Shown one piece after another: positions 41,614 to 50,130 of a stretch of DNA of 64,000 bases (position 1 is the stretch's first letter; every line of letters starts with the position of its first letter). This DNA comes from Chryseobacterium sp. MA9. GTDB taxonomy: Bacteria > Bacteroidota > Bacteroidia > Flavobacteriales > Weeksellaceae. A program made the translations under genes and the position numbers. The notes beneath the pieces were generated by a model, which made no database searches, was not told the origin of the DNA, and saw nothing but the letters and a program-made list of their open reading frames with translations. The stretch is taken from the NCBI RefSeq assembly GCF_024399315.1, contig NZ_CP075170.1:2108001-2172000 (forward strand). The letters run 5' to 3'.

Positions 41614-42405
41614 TTATGATCTCCAATCTTCAGGAATATCACAAACCGGAATAGGGTCAATTTTATGTTTCGCGGCTTTATGCATTCTGTCGAAGATCAG
41701 GAATACTTCTTTATCTCGTCCTTCGTAATCGTCAGCCGTTTTAGTTCCATATTCTTTCTGGATTTTTTCCAGTTCCGGATACGTAGCACCAATCTGCTGC
41801 TCATCTGTTCTTTCCGTATCCCAAAGCCCATCAGTAGGAATTGCTTCCTGAATACTTTTGATAAGATTTAATCCTTTCGCAAGTTCGTATACTTCAGTTT
41901 TATAAAGGTCTGCAATTGGGGAAACATCTACTCCGCCATCTCCATATTTCGTATAAAACCCGATACCGAAATCTTCTACTTTATTTCCTGTTCCGCAAAC
42001 AAGGAGTCCGTTCAGCTGGCCATAATAATAAAGTGTAAGCATTCTAAGACGTGCTCTTGTGTTGGCAAAGGTCAAATTCTCATTTGGGTATACCTCATCA
42101 TTTACATGGAAGGTTTTATAGATCTCTTCAAAAGCCGGCGTAAGATTAACGGATATTGTTTCTACATTGGGAAATCTGGATTTAAGGTCATTCATATGAT
42201 CCTGTGCACGATCTACCTGATCAGCTTTCTGGCGGATCGGCATTCCGATCAGTAATGTTTTCATGCCTGTCATTGCTGCTAAAGTAGAAACTACTCCGGA
42301 ATCTACTCCTCCGGAAACTCCAATTACATATCCGTTTACTTTAGCATTTGTAGCATAATCCTTTAACCAGTTTACAATGTGATCTATTACTTTTTGTGTC
42401 TGCAT
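41614..42405 (-). CDS. nadE: Ammonia-dependent NAD(+) synthase
   Basis: 263 residues. The N-type ATP-pyrophosphatase P-loop GVSGGVDSGVV, FANTRARLRMLTLYY, LVCGTGNKVEDFGIGFYTKY and GDGGVDVSPIADLYKTEVYE are all present. It converts deamido-NAD to NAD with ammonia; no glutaminase (nitrilase) domain is fused. It lies upstream of the barnase-type gene on the same strand with an 89-base gap, and downstream of two acetyltransferase genes. Confidence 0.96.
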   Translation of the reverse strand: MQTQKVIDHIVNWLKDYATNAKVNGYVIGVSGGVDSGVVSTLAAMTGMKTLLIGMPIRQKADQVDRAQDHMNDLKSRFPNVETISVNLTPAFEEIYKTFHVNDEVYPNENLTFANTRARLRMLTLYYYGQLNGLLVCGTGNKVEDFGIGFYTKYGDGGVDVSPIADLYKTEVYELAKGLNLIKSIQEAIPTDGLWDTERTDEQQIGATYPELEKIQKEYGTKTADDYEGRDKEVFLIFDRMHKAAKHKIDPIPVCDIPEDWRS

Positions 42406-42417
42406 CGTTTATATTTT

Positions 42418-42951
42418 TTAGTCTATTCCAAATTCCGGAGGGTATTTCACCACTCCTCTTTTATCTTTTAATCCGTCTTTTACCAATTCTAAAGCCATTC
42501 CGTTTTCTTCCGGAATATCGAATGGAAATGAGATCCCAAAATTACTTGTTTTTTTGTAACCAAAGCGCGGATAATAATTTTCATGTCCGATAAGTATTAC
42601 CGATTCATATCCCAGCTCTTGGGCAATATGATGTCCCTGAAGAATCAATTTCGCTCCGATTCCCTGATTTTGAAACTCAGGTTTTACGGAAATAGGTGCC
42701 AACGCAAGGGCATCAAACGATTCGCTGTCATTGACAATTTTAATTTTTGTAAACAGAATATGTCCGGCAATTGTTCCGTTTTCATCTTCTGCCACTAATG
42801 ATAATTCCGGGATAAATGCTTTAGATTCTCTCAGTTTTCCCACCAGAAACTGCTCCTGATGATCACTGTGTTCCATTTCCCTAAAAGCCTCTTCCGTAAG
42901 CTGAAAGACCTGGTGATGATCTTTTTTCTCTTCCTGTCTTATTGTAATCAT
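42418..42951 (-). CDS. GNAT family N-acetyltransferase (YhbS-like)
   Basis: 177 residues. The acetyl-CoA fold motifs are visible: MITIRQEEKKDHHQVFQLTE, LSLVAEDENGTIAGHILFTK, LALAPISVKPEFQNQGIGAK (motif A, Q/RxxGxG/A), ESVILIGHENYYPRFGYKK. The pattern with PRFGYKK resembles YhbS-type proteins. It overlaps the upstream acetyltransferase by four bases and precedes nadE by 12 bases, so the three genes probably form one unit. Substrate unknown. Confidence 0.9.
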   Translation of the reverse strand: MITIRQEEKKDHHQVFQLTEEAFREMEHSDHQEQFLVGKLRESKAFIPELSLVAEDENGTIAGHILFTKIKIVNDSESFDALALAPISVKPEFQNQGIGAKLILQGHHIAQELGYESVILIGHENYYPRFGYKKTSNFGISFPFDIPEENGMALELVKDGLKDKRGVVKYPPEFGID

Positions 42952-43484
42952 TTTTGTGTATATTTTTCACGCTTCAGCTCATACCAGAAACAGATTCCGT
43001 CTGGTTCTTCAAACTCACCGGTTTTTTCAAATCCCAATTTTCTTAAAATATGATTGGAAACCTCATGTTCGGAATGAGCATAGGCATAAATAACTTCTGC
43101 ATTCAGGTCATTAAAACCATAATCGAGAGAGGCTATTCCGGCCTCCATTGCATACCCCTTGCCCCAAGATTCAGGCAGGAAGCGATATCCAAGTTCCAGT
43201 ACGTTGTTATAGCCATTTGTTTCATGGGTAAGTAATTTTAATCCGCTCCATCCTATCAGCTGTCCGCTTTCTTTTTCCACCACACCAAGTCTTCCTACTC
43301 CATTTTCCTCATACTGTTTCTGAATCATGCTGATAACATTTCTGGATTCACTGATATCTGTCAATACAGGTACCCCGATATACTTCATCACTTCAGGATT
43401 GGAATCCAAAAGAAAAAGGCGTTCAACATCTGTATCTTCAAGCTTTCTTAAAATCAGCCGTTTTGTTTCTATTTTCATAATCAT
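42948..43484 (-). CDS. GNAT family N-acetyltransferase (RimJ/RimL-like)
   Basis: 178 residues (176 if ATG 43478 is used). ETKRLILRKLEDTDVERLFL and the later ELGYRFLPESWGKGYAMEAG (motif A) plus YAHSEHEVSNHILRKLGFEK are typical of the RimJ/RimL branch that acetylates protein N-termini or small molecules. It is followed with a 4-base overlap by another acetyltransferase. Target unknown. Confidence 0.9.
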   Translation of the reverse strand: MIMKIETKRLILRKLEDTDVERLFLLDSNPEVMKYIGVPVLTDISESRNVISMIQKQYEENGVGRLGVVEKESGQLIGWSGLKLLTHETNGYNNVLELGYRFLPESWGKGYAMEAGIASLDYGFNDLNAEVIYAYAHSEHEVSNHILRKLGFEKTGEFEEPDGICFWYELKREKYTQK

Positions 43485-43492
43485 TAGTTTTT

Positions 43493-44131
43493 TTACTCTC
43501 CAGCTCCAAAAATGGTAACATCTGTTTTTATGCCTTTTTTGATATCCGTTTCCTTTATTTTATTTCCCATTATGTTCAGGGTTTGTAAAACAGGATTACC
43601 GGAAATATCAATTTTTTGAAGCTTATTATGTTCTAAATTCAGTTTTCTCAATGCTTTAAACTGAATCAGATCAATTGTTTTTAATTGATTTAAAGATAAT
43701 GTTAATTGGTCAATTTTTGGAATGCCTCCCAGCGAAATGTCTTCCAACAGATTATTATCCAGGTATAAAGAACTTAAATTTTTCAAATTTTCTGTTTTGA
43801 ATGAAGAAATTCCACATCCTGTACAGGAAAACAATTCCAGTTGATCCAGATTGTTTAATACAATATACGGAATCGCATTATCATCCAGGACAATCATTTT
43901 CACATTTTTAAAAAAGTGCAGATCTTCTGTGGAAGTAATTCTTTTCTGAACCAGGAACAGATTCGTAACTGCTCCGGCTTCCAGGGGTTCAAGTATGCTG
44001 TTTTTATTCAGATCAAAGTTTTCAAGTACTGCTTTTTCAAAATTTTTATCTTTAAATTCAAGCTTTTGACCATAAAAAAAAGAAAGTCCCAAAATAAGGC
44101 AAAGGGTTGTAATTATTTTAATTTTCATCAT
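43493..44131 (-). CDS. Exported leucine-rich repeat protein
   Basis: 212 residues (211 from ATG 44128). A signal peptide (ITTLCLILGLSFFYGQ) precedes an EF-hand-like N-terminal helix pair (FDLNKNSILEPLEAGAVTNL) and about six leucine-rich repeats (LEDISLGGIPKIDQLTLSLN, LKTIDLIQFKALRKLNLEHN, LQKIDISGNPVLQTLNIMGN). Such repeats usually mediate protein binding. It is divergent from gldB, with starts 52 bases apart, and has no T9SS sorting domain. Confidence 0.85.
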   Translation of the reverse strand: MMKIKIITTLCLILGLSFFYGQKLEFKDKNFEKAVLENFDLNKNSILEPLEAGAVTNLFLVQKRITSTEDLHFFKNVKMIVLDDNAIPYIVLNNLDQLELFSCTGCGISSFKTENLKNLSSLYLDNNLLEDISLGGIPKIDQLTLSLNQLKTIDLIQFKALRKLNLEHNKLQKIDISGNPVLQTLNIMGNKIKETDIKKGIKTDVTIFGAGE

Positions 44132-44150
44132 GAATTGTGTATTTAATCCT

Positions 44151-44158
44151 TATTTTTG
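44151..44158 (+). promoter_or_regulatory. Candidate -7 box for gldB
   Basis: TATTTTTG matches TAnnTTTG and lies 25 bases before the gldB ATG at 44184, the usual place for a short leader. It supports the start at 44184 rather than the in-frame codon at 44130. Confidence 0.45.
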
Positions 44159-44183
44159 TAAACTTAAATTCCATGTAAAAATA

Positions 44184-45170
44184 ATGAAGATTTTTAGATA
44201 TATTGCGCTTTCTTCTATTTTAGCTGCCGGACTTGTTTCCTGCAAAAAAGAAACTGAAAATCAATGGAAGGTAGAAGTTAAAGAAACTACCGAAAAAGTT
44301 GATGTAACAGATATTTCCAAAGAATTTTACAATCCGAATGTTCCGCTGGAGCAGTTTAAAACTCAGTTCCCATGGTTTCAGGGAAGTGTTTCAGATGCAG
44401 ATTTCGAAAAAAGGAGAATGGATGCTGAAGAGATCAAAATCTACAAGGAAGCTATTGGAAAAATAAATCAGGCTACATTACAAACGGAGCTGAAGAGTTT
44501 ATTTTCGCATATCAAGTATTACTTTCCACAGTTCAAAAGCCCTAAAGTATATTTATTTTCATCGGCATTACAGATGATTCAGGATCCGATATTTTATGAT
44601 CAGAAAGGAAACCTCCTATTCATAGATGTTACCGGTTTTATGGGAGACGGAAATCCTAATTATAAGGGACTGGAACTCTATTTTCAAAAATCAATGAACC
44701 CGCAGAATATTGTTCCTAAGGTATCACAACTTTTTGCTGAAAATATTGTAACGGAATCCCCTGATCATCAGAAATTCATTGATCAGATCATTCTGAACGG
44801 AAAAGTAATGATTCTTCAGGACGCTTTTCTTCCGGATACTCCTGATTATCTGAAAATAAATTATACCAAAAAGCAGTATGAATGGGCAACGGGTAATGAG
44901 GCCAATATCTGGAATTATTTTGTAGAAAGCAACCTGATCTTCGGAGATGATCCAAGATTGGGAGAACGTTTCATATCACCTGGACCATTCTCGAAATTTT
45001 ATACGGAGATTGACAATGAATCTTCACCACAAATCGGGATTTTTACAGGATGGCAGATCTGTAAGACATACCTTAAGGAAAAGCCTGAGACAAAACTTAC
45101 AGCTTTCCTGAAAATGGATGCAACCACCATTTTTAATGAATCCGGTTATAAACCGAAACTTAAACAATAG
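44184..45170 (+). CDS. gldB: Gliding motility lipoprotein GldB
   Basis: 328 residues from ATG 44184. The signal peptide MKIFRYIALSSILAAGLVSC has a canonical lipobox. The protein matches GldB: a YNPNVPLEQFKTQFPWFQG-like segment near residue 60, FSHIKYYFPQFKSPKVYLFS, DVTGFMGDGNPNYKGLELYF and GWQICKTYLKEKPETKLTAF. GldB is needed for gliding in Flavobacterium and is widely conserved in the phylum. gldC follows 31 bases downstream, as in other flavobacteria. Confidence 0.93.
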   Translation: MKIFRYIALSSILAAGLVSCKKETENQWKVEVKETTEKVDVTDISKEFYNPNVPLEQFKTQFPWFQGSVSDADFEKRRMDAEEIKIYKEAIGKINQATLQTELKSLFSHIKYYFPQFKSPKVYLFSSALQMIQDPIFYDQKGNLLFIDVTGFMGDGNPNYKGLELYFQKSMNPQNIVPKVSQLFAENIVTESPDHQKFIDQIILNGKVMILQDAFLPDTPDYLKINYTKKQYEWATGNEANIWNYFVESNLIFGDDPRLGERFISPGPFSKFYTEIDNESSPQIGIFTGWQICKTYLKEKPETKLTAFLKMDATTIFNESGYKPKLKQ

Positions 45171-45201
45171 AAAATTTAGAATTTAGAAAAAAATAGAAAA
45201 A

Positions 45202-45525
45202 ATGAGAAAGACTCAGATTACGATAGATGTTGAGCTTGATGAAAATCATGTGCCTGAAAATATTACATGGAACGCTCAGGACGGAGGTATTGACAAACAA
45301 GATACTAAAGCAACGATGATTTCTGTTTGGGATGAGAAAACAAGAGAGGCATTAAGAATTGATCTTTGGACTAAAGAAATGCCTGTAGATCAAATGAAGA
45401 TGTTTATCCACCAGATTTTAATATCTTTAGGAAGTACTTATCAGAGAGCAACAGGTGAAGAGGATGTAGCGCAGTGGATGGAAGAAATTGCAGAAGAGTT
45501 TGCTGTAAAATCTGCTATTAAGTAA
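45202..45525 (+). CDS. gldC: Gliding motility protein GldC
   Basis: 107 residues: MRKTQITIDVELDENHVPEN, ITWNAQDGGIDKQDTKATMI, SVWDEKTREALRIDLWTKEM, PVDQMKMFIHQILISLGSTY and a helical end. This is the GldC family, a soluble cytoplasmic protein that improves gliding. It forms an operon with gldB. Confidence 0.94.
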   Translation: MRKTQITIDVELDENHVPENITWNAQDGGIDKQDTKATMISVWDEKTREALRIDLWTKEMPVDQMKMFIHQILISLGSTYQRATGEEDVAQWMEEIAEEFAVKSAIK

Positions 45526-45659
45526 AAAAATACAATTGTGATAAGCTGGGGATGGTAAGCGGTAAGCTTTTTGTATTCAGCTAGAGCAAATTTAATAAAA
45601 AACAATGGGCTTAAGTAATAAATTCTATTGCTTAATGCTCAAGTCTAAAGCAAAAAATT
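45526..45659. other. Leader of the cystathionine gamma-synthase gene with hairpin
   Basis: A 134-base AT-rich spacer. TAAGTAATA (45612-45620) and TATTGCTTA (45626-45634) can pair around AATTC, with one G-U pair. I could not match it to a SAM or other known riboswitch. Confidence 0.35.
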
Positions 45660-46799
45660 ATGAATTTTAATACAAAAGTAATTCACGGAGGGCAGCACCA
45701 TGAGTCTGCAACAGGTTCTGTAAATGTTCCTGTATTTTTGACCTCTACGTTTGCACAAAAAAGCCCTGGAGTACATTCCGGATATGAATATTCAAGAGCA
45801 GCCAACCCTACAAGACAGGCATTGGAAGATTCTTTGGCAAGTATTGAAAATGGAGCGAGAGGTTTAGCTTTCGGTTCTGGTCTTGCTGCCATCGACTGTG
45901 TTTTGAAATTATTAAACCCTGGTGATGAAGTAATTGCTGTAGATGACCTTTATGGAGGTACTTACAGAATGTTCACAAGACTTTTCGAAAAATATCAACT
46001 GAAGTTTACGTTCGTTAATTTTGATGATGTTTCTAAAATAGCTGATGTTATCACAGATAAAACGAAACTGATCTGGGTAGAAACGCCTACCAATCCGTTG
46101 ATGAAATTAGTAGACATCAAAGCGGTTGTAGATATTGCGAAAGGAAAAGATATTTTAGTAGCAGTAGACAATACTTTTGCAACACCTTATATCCAGAGAC
46201 CAATTGATTTGGGAGCTGATATCGTGATGCACTCTGCAACGAAATACTTAGGAGGACACTCTGATGTGATTGCCGGAGCTCTTATCGCTAAAGATGCTGA
46301 ACTGGGGGAAAAACTTCACTTTATTCAGTTTGCAAGCGGTGGTATTTTAGGACCTCACGATTCTTACCTTGTATTGAGAGGGATCAAAACACTGGCATTA
46401 AGAATGCAGAGACATTCTGACAATGGACTTGCTGTAGCACAATATCTTGAAAATCATCCAGCTGTAGATAAAGTAATTTATCCAGGATTGGAATCTCACC
46501 CGCAGTATGAATTGGCAAAATCTCAGATGAAGGAATCAGGAGGAATGGTTTCATTCACGTTCAAATCAGGAAAGAAAGAAGATGCAATCAAATTCTTAGA
46601 GAAAGTAAGAGTATTCACACTTGCAGAATCTTTAGGAGGAGTGGAATCTTTAGCTAACCACCCTGCTCTGATGACTCACGCTTCAATCCCGGCAGAAAAA
46701 CGTGCTGAATTGGGAATCACTGATGACCTTGTTCGTTTAAGCGTAGGTATTGAGGATGCTGAGGATCTTATTGCAGATTTAGAGAAAGCTTTTTCTTAA
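45660..46799 (+). CDS. Cystathionine gamma-synthase-type PLP enzyme
   Basis: 379 residues of the Cys/Met metabolism PLP family. Motifs: HGGQHHESATGSVNVPVFLT, YEYSRAANPTRQALEDSLAS, FGSGLAAIDCVLKLLNPGDE, DDLYGGTYRMF, WVETPTNPLMKLVDIKAV and the Schiff-base lysine in MHSATKYLGGHSDVIAGAL. The tail carries RLSVGIEDAEDLIADLEKA. It acts in methionine or cysteine synthesis by trans-sulfuration. Cystathionine gamma-synthase, gamma-lyase and O-acetylhomoserine enzymes are hard to tell apart by sequence alone. Confidence 0.93.
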   Translation: MNFNTKVIHGGQHHESATGSVNVPVFLTSTFAQKSPGVHSGYEYSRAANPTRQALEDSLASIENGARGLAFGSGLAAIDCVLKLLNPGDEVIAVDDLYGGTYRMFTRLFEKYQLKFTFVNFDDVSKIADVITDKTKLIWVETPTNPLMKLVDIKAVVDIAKGKDILVAVDNTFATPYIQRPIDLGADIVMHSATKYLGGHSDVIAGALIAKDAELGEKLHFIQFASGGILGPHDSYLVLRGIKTLALRMQRHSDNGLAVAQYLENHPAVDKVIYPGLESHPQYELAKSQMKESGGMVSFTFKSGKKEDAIKFLEKVRVFTLAESLGGVESLANHPALMTHASIPAEKRAELGITDDLVRLSVGIEDAEDLIADLEKAFS

Positions 46800-46813
46800 C
46801 ATACCATAAACTG

Positions 46814-46851
46814 AAATGAGAGGGGTTATTAAATCCTTCTCATTTTATTAT
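46814..46851 (+). terminator. Probable terminator after the cystathionine gamma-synthase gene
   Basis: AAATGAGAGG and CCTTCTCATTT pair imperfectly around an AT-rich loop, followed by TATTATAA. It is a fair stem with a weak T tract. Confidence 0.55.
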
Positions 46852-46867
46852 AACCATCACTAATAAT

Positions 46868-47317
46868 ATGAAAAACACAAGAAAAGCAGTCATTTCCGAC
46901 TTGTCTCAGCTGGCTGAACTATTTGATCAGTACAGAATATTTTATCATAAGACCTCGGATATTCCCACTGCAACAAGCTTTCTCCAGGAAAGACTTGAAA
47001 ATAAAGATTCTGAAATTTTTGTTGCAGAAGAAAATAGTAAACTAACAGGCTTCGTACAATTATACCCGATATTTTCGTCTACAAGAATGCAGCGTTACTG
47101 GCTGCTGAATGATCTCTACGTGAATGAAAACCATAGAGGAAAAGGCTTTTCTAAAGAATTAATTGAAGAATCCAAAGAACACTGCCGTACATCGAAAGCG
47201 TGCGGTATTCTTTTAGAAACAGGAAAAAGCAATGATATCGGGAATCAGCTGTATCCAGCCTGTGGATTTGAACTGTATGATTCTGTGAATTTCTACGAAT
47301 GGACCAATAGAGAATAA
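46868..47317 (+). CDS. GNAT family N-acetyltransferase
   Basis: 149 residues. TRKAVISDLSQLAELFDQYR, IFVAEENSKLTGFVQLYPIF, WLLNDLYVNENHRGKGFSKE (motif A, RxxGxG) and GILLETGKSNDIGNQLYPAC followed by GFELYDSVNFYEW are typical of small acetyltransferases. Monocistronic by spacing. Substrate unknown. Confidence 0.9.
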   Translation: MKNTRKAVISDLSQLAELFDQYRIFYHKTSDIPTATSFLQERLENKDSEIFVAEENSKLTGFVQLYPIFSSTRMQRYWLLNDLYVNENHRGKGFSKELIEESKEHCRTSKACGILLETGKSNDIGNQLYPACGFELYDSVNFYEWTNRE

Positions 47318-47426
47318 TAGTTAATGAGTAATAAGCAATGAATAATAAATAATTTACACATTATACTTACTACCTCAAATCCCGAAAACTTGTACCCCAA
47401 AATACCACTAAAAACAAAAAAATAAC

Positions 47427-47939
47427 ATGACCGATTTTCAAAAATATATTCAAAGATATTTAGATCAGATTCCATCAGGAAACTGGTTAAACGAACTGCA
47501 GATATCAGCAGACAAAACAACAGGAATTTATTCTAACCTTACCGAAGAACAGTCTCATTTCGCTTATGCAGAAGGAAAATGGACATTAAAAGGACTTCTG
47601 CTCCATTTATCAGATACAGAAAGAGTTTTCCAATATAGAATATTAGCTTTCGCGAGAGGAGAGAAAAACAACCTTCCGGGATTTGATGAAAATCAATATG
47701 CTGATCAATCTTTTGCAGACGAAAGAAGCCTGGGATCTCTTTTAGATGAATACAAACTGGTAAGAAAATCTTCTCAGATTCTATTAGAAACACTTCATCC
47801 TTCCGCTTTACAAAATACCGGTACAGCCAATGGCCATGAAATTACTGTAGAAACCATCGGAAAACTAATTGTAGGACACAATTATCATCACCTGAATATT
47901 ATTGAGGAGAGGTATTTATCGAAATTGGGATGGATGTAA
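47427..47939 (+). CDS. DinB family protein
   Basis: 170 residues forming the four-helix DinB fold. Metal-binding histidines are placed as in the family: one in LKGLLLHLSDTERVFQYRIL and a pair in VGHNYHHLNIIEERYLSKLG at the C-terminus. DinB-like proteins include thiol-dependent transferases and damage-inducible proteins. It overlaps the next, frameshifted membrane gene by 10 bases. Confidence 0.9.
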   Translation: MTDFQKYIQRYLDQIPSGNWLNELQISADKTTGIYSNLTEEQSHFAYAEGKWTLKGLLLHLSDTERVFQYRILAFARGEKNNLPGFDENQYADQSFADERSLGSLLDEYKLVRKSSQILLETLHPSALQNTGTANGHEITVETIGKLIVGHNYHHLNIIEERYLSKLGWM

Positions 47940-48375
47940 GAAAACGAATTATCATATTCAGCCTGTTAATATTCGTAATCTCTCTTTGTTTTACAGCTTT
48001 TAAAGTTGAAGATATGAGAGAGATTAAAGATTACAAATCATGGGAAACTTTCCTCATAGGTCCAATTAGTTTTTTGGGTGGTGGATTATTTGAATTTCTG
48101 GTATGGACAGCTAATATCTGGTTCTTTATTTCGGTTATATTCTGCTATAAAAAATATTTTGTAATTTCTGCTCTATTAGCTGCAATAGCTTTCTTAATTG
48201 CAGAAACATTTTTTTTCTGGAAGGAAATTTTAGTTGCAGAAAACGGAAGAATGGGAAGAATATAAGTTTGGAAACAGGTTATTTTTTATGGATAGCTTCT
48301 ATAATATTTTTAACAGCTGGCTCATTATATTTATTCATAAAATCTAAACTTACCAATCATAAACTATCATCCTGA
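47930..48375 (+). pseudogene. Membrane protein gene with a likely frameshift near 48262
   Basis: The first frame (47930-48265) encodes 111 residues with three transmembrane helices and stops after LVAENGRMGRI. Reading on from 48262 in the shifted frame gives ISLETGYFLWIASIIFLTAG and then SLYLFIKSKLTNHKLSS with a TGA at 48373-48375, which is a natural fourth helix and tail. One missing base in an ATAATA-like run at 48260-48264 would join the two parts into about 147 residues. Either the gene is broken, or there is a sequencing error or programmed slip. Family unknown to me. Confidence 0.6.
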
Positions 48376-48381
48376 TGTCCC

Positions 48382-48978
48382 ATGAGATCTCTAAAAAATT
48401 TAAGAATCACTGAAAGTATTCAATCTAGAAAATTAGTTTTTGAAGAAAGTTCATACGATAAGTTTGATACGATCTCAATTTATTTCGGTTCCTTAGCATT
48501 GGCAGGAATTTCAATACTTTGTTTTGGAGAAATAGAGCCTTCGCCAAACAATAGCTTAGAATATTTTATCATTACATGTTCACTGATCTTTAGTGTGTAC
48601 GTATTATACTGTAAATCCACCGAAAAATATTTAAAGGAAATTACATTTGACATTCATAAACAAGAAGCTAAAAAAAGAATTATTGAATACGGAAAAAAAA
48701 ATAATTATAGAATCACCAAGGTTTCGGGCAATTTGATTTTTCTAAATGAGACTGCAGATTTCTATAGCTTTGGAAAACATTATGAACAAACCACAGTTGT
48801 TTTCTTTAAAGACAATACCATACTTTATACACTTATTAAAGAAGGATCACGATCAAATTTTCCTGTTTTACTTTCACAACATCTTACCAAAAGGGATTTC
48901 AAAAAAATACTACATCCGGAATATATCGAACCAATTAAGCGAACCAATTATTTCAATTCATTTTTTCACGGATTATAA
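48382..48978 (+). CDS. Hypothetical membrane protein
   Basis: 198 residues. Two adjacent transmembrane helices (TISIYFGSLALAGISILCFG and LEYFIITCSLIFSVYVLYC) in the first half, then a soluble alpha/beta part (KQEAKKRIIEYGKKNNYRIT, TTVVFFKDNTILYTLIKEGS). It starts 6 bases after the end of the shifted frame of the preceding gene, so the two are probably co-transcribed. No family recognised. Confidence 0.7.
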   Translation: MRSLKNLRITESIQSRKLVFEESSYDKFDTISIYFGSLALAGISILCFGEIEPSPNNSLEYFIITCSLIFSVYVLYCKSTEKYLKEITFDIHKQEAKKRIIEYGKKNNYRITKVSGNLIFLNETADFYSFGKHYEQTTVVFFKDNTILYTLIKEGSRSNFPVLLSQHLTKRDFKKILHPEYIEPIKRTNYFNSFFHGL

Positions 48979-49092
48979 TCTTTATGTCTTATGGTAATAA
49001 TCAAGTCAATAAACCACATTTACACCCCATTTTTTTTGCCTAAAATTCATAGATTTTTTACCTTTATCCCCTCTTTGAACTCATATACAATT

Positions 49093-49641
49093 ATGGAACA
49101 TATTATTGAAATATTAAAATCCGGCGGAACAATTCTTTACCCTACAGATACCATCTGGGGAATAGGTTGTGATGCTACCAATATAGAAGCTGTCAATAAA
49201 ATTTTTGACATCAAAAAGCGCGAAAAAAATAAATCCATGATTATCCTTGTGGAATCTGAAAAAAGACTTCAGGACCTGGTGGATGTTCCTGAAATAGCCT
49301 GGGAAATTATTGATCTTAGTGAAAAACCGGTAACCATTGTTTATGAAAACCCAAGAGGCCTGCCCAAAGAACTTCTTGCGGAGGATGGAAGCATAGGAAT
49401 ACGTCTTGTAAAAAATGATTTCTGCAAAAAACTGATTACAAAACTGAATAAACCTTTGGTGTCTACCTCTGCCAATTTCAGTGGCGAGAAAAGCCCGTTG
49501 AAATTCTCTGATATTTCTGAAGAGATGATCAGCCTTGTAGATTATGCGGTTGAAGAAGACAGAGAAAAGGTTTCAAAATATTCAGGTTCTTCAGTAATCA
49601 AAATATGGAATGATAACAGAATAAAGGTTCTCCGGGAATAG
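49093..49641 (+). CDS. Sua5/YciO/YrdC/YwlC family protein
   Basis: 182 residues from ATG 49093; the longer in-frame start at 48991 adds a 34-residue stretch without homology. Motifs: LKSGGTILYPTDTIWGIGCD, INKIFDIKKREKNKSMI-like ATP/threonine site (KREKNKSMIILV), SIGIRLVKNDFCKKLI and PLVSTSANFSGEKSP. The family includes threonylcarbamoyl-AMP synthase for tRNA t6A. The KR..KSMI and STSAN motifs support an active enzyme of that type, but a second paralogue elsewhere could be the true TsaC. Confidence 0.92.
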   Translation: MEHIIEILKSGGTILYPTDTIWGIGCDATNIEAVNKIFDIKKREKNKSMIILVESEKRLQDLVDVPEIAWEIIDLSEKPVTIVYENPRGLPKELLAEDGSIGIRLVKNDFCKKLITKLNKPLVSTSANFSGEKSPLKFSDISEEMISLVDYAVEEDREKVSKYSGSSVIKIWNDNRIKVLRE

Positions 49642-49660
49642 AAATTCTGAACCTTTTTGT
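49623..49660 (+). terminator. Probable terminator at the end of the Sua5-type gene
   Basis: AAAGGTTC (49623-49630, inside the last codons) pairs with GAACCTTT (49649-49656) around a long loop and runs into T-rich sequence. Confidence 0.6.
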
Positions 49661-49714
49661 TTATTTTTTAGAGTCTTGTCAGTTCATATCGGCAGGATTT
49701 CTTTTTTTTAATTC

Positions 49715-49722
49715 TATCTTTG
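49715..49722 (+). promoter_or_regulatory. Candidate -7 box for the NTF2-like gene
   Basis: TATCTTTG is a perfect TAnnTTTG, 26 bases before the ATG at 49749. No -33 TTG at normal spacing. Confidence 0.42.
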
Positions 49723-49748
49723 CAAACTCAACTCATAAATTATTTGCT

Positions 49749-50093
49749 ATGAATCATCAGGAATTTGCTCAAATGTGGGTTAATGCATGGAATTCTCATG
49801 ATTTGGAGACTATTCTTACCCATTACTCGGATGATATTGAGATTACAACTCCCATGATTGCGATGGCTACAGGTGGTAAAGAAAGTTCTTTAAAGGGAAA
49901 AGAAGCCGTCCGCGAATATTGGAGAAAAGCCTTGGACAAGTTTCCAAATCTCCATTTTGATCTTATTCATTCTACAGCGGGAGTAGATTCAGTAGCATTA
50001 TTTTATAAGTCGATTATGGATAAACATGCTGTTGAAGTCATGTTTTTTAATGAAGATGGAAAAATTAGTAAAATGTATGCTCATTATGATTAA
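49749..50093 (+). CDS. NTF2/SnoaL-like protein
   Basis: 114 residues of the cone-shaped SnoaL fold: FAQMWVNAWNSHDLETILTH, YSDDIEITTPMIAMA, LKGKEAVREYWRKALDKFPN and ALFYKSIMDKHAVEVMFFNE. Such proteins act as small isomerases or hydrolases, or as binding proteins. Substrate unknown. Confidence 0.88.
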   Translation: MNHQEFAQMWVNAWNSHDLETILTHYSDDIEITTPMIAMATGGKESSLKGKEAVREYWRKALDKFPNLHFDLIHSTAGVDSVALFYKSIMDKHAVEVMFFNEDGKISKMYAHYD

Positions 50094-50130
50094 TGAGTTA
50101 CATGGGTAGAAATTGTCACTATTATTAACG

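Noticed and set aside
45526..45659. SAM riboswitch upstream of the cystathionine gamma-synthase gene
   Set aside because: One imperfect hairpin is present, but I found none of the conserved SAM-riboswitch cores.
47318..47426. AT-rich spacer with repeated TAAT words as a repeat element
   Set aside because: It is low-complexity sequence without a defined unit or a second copy.
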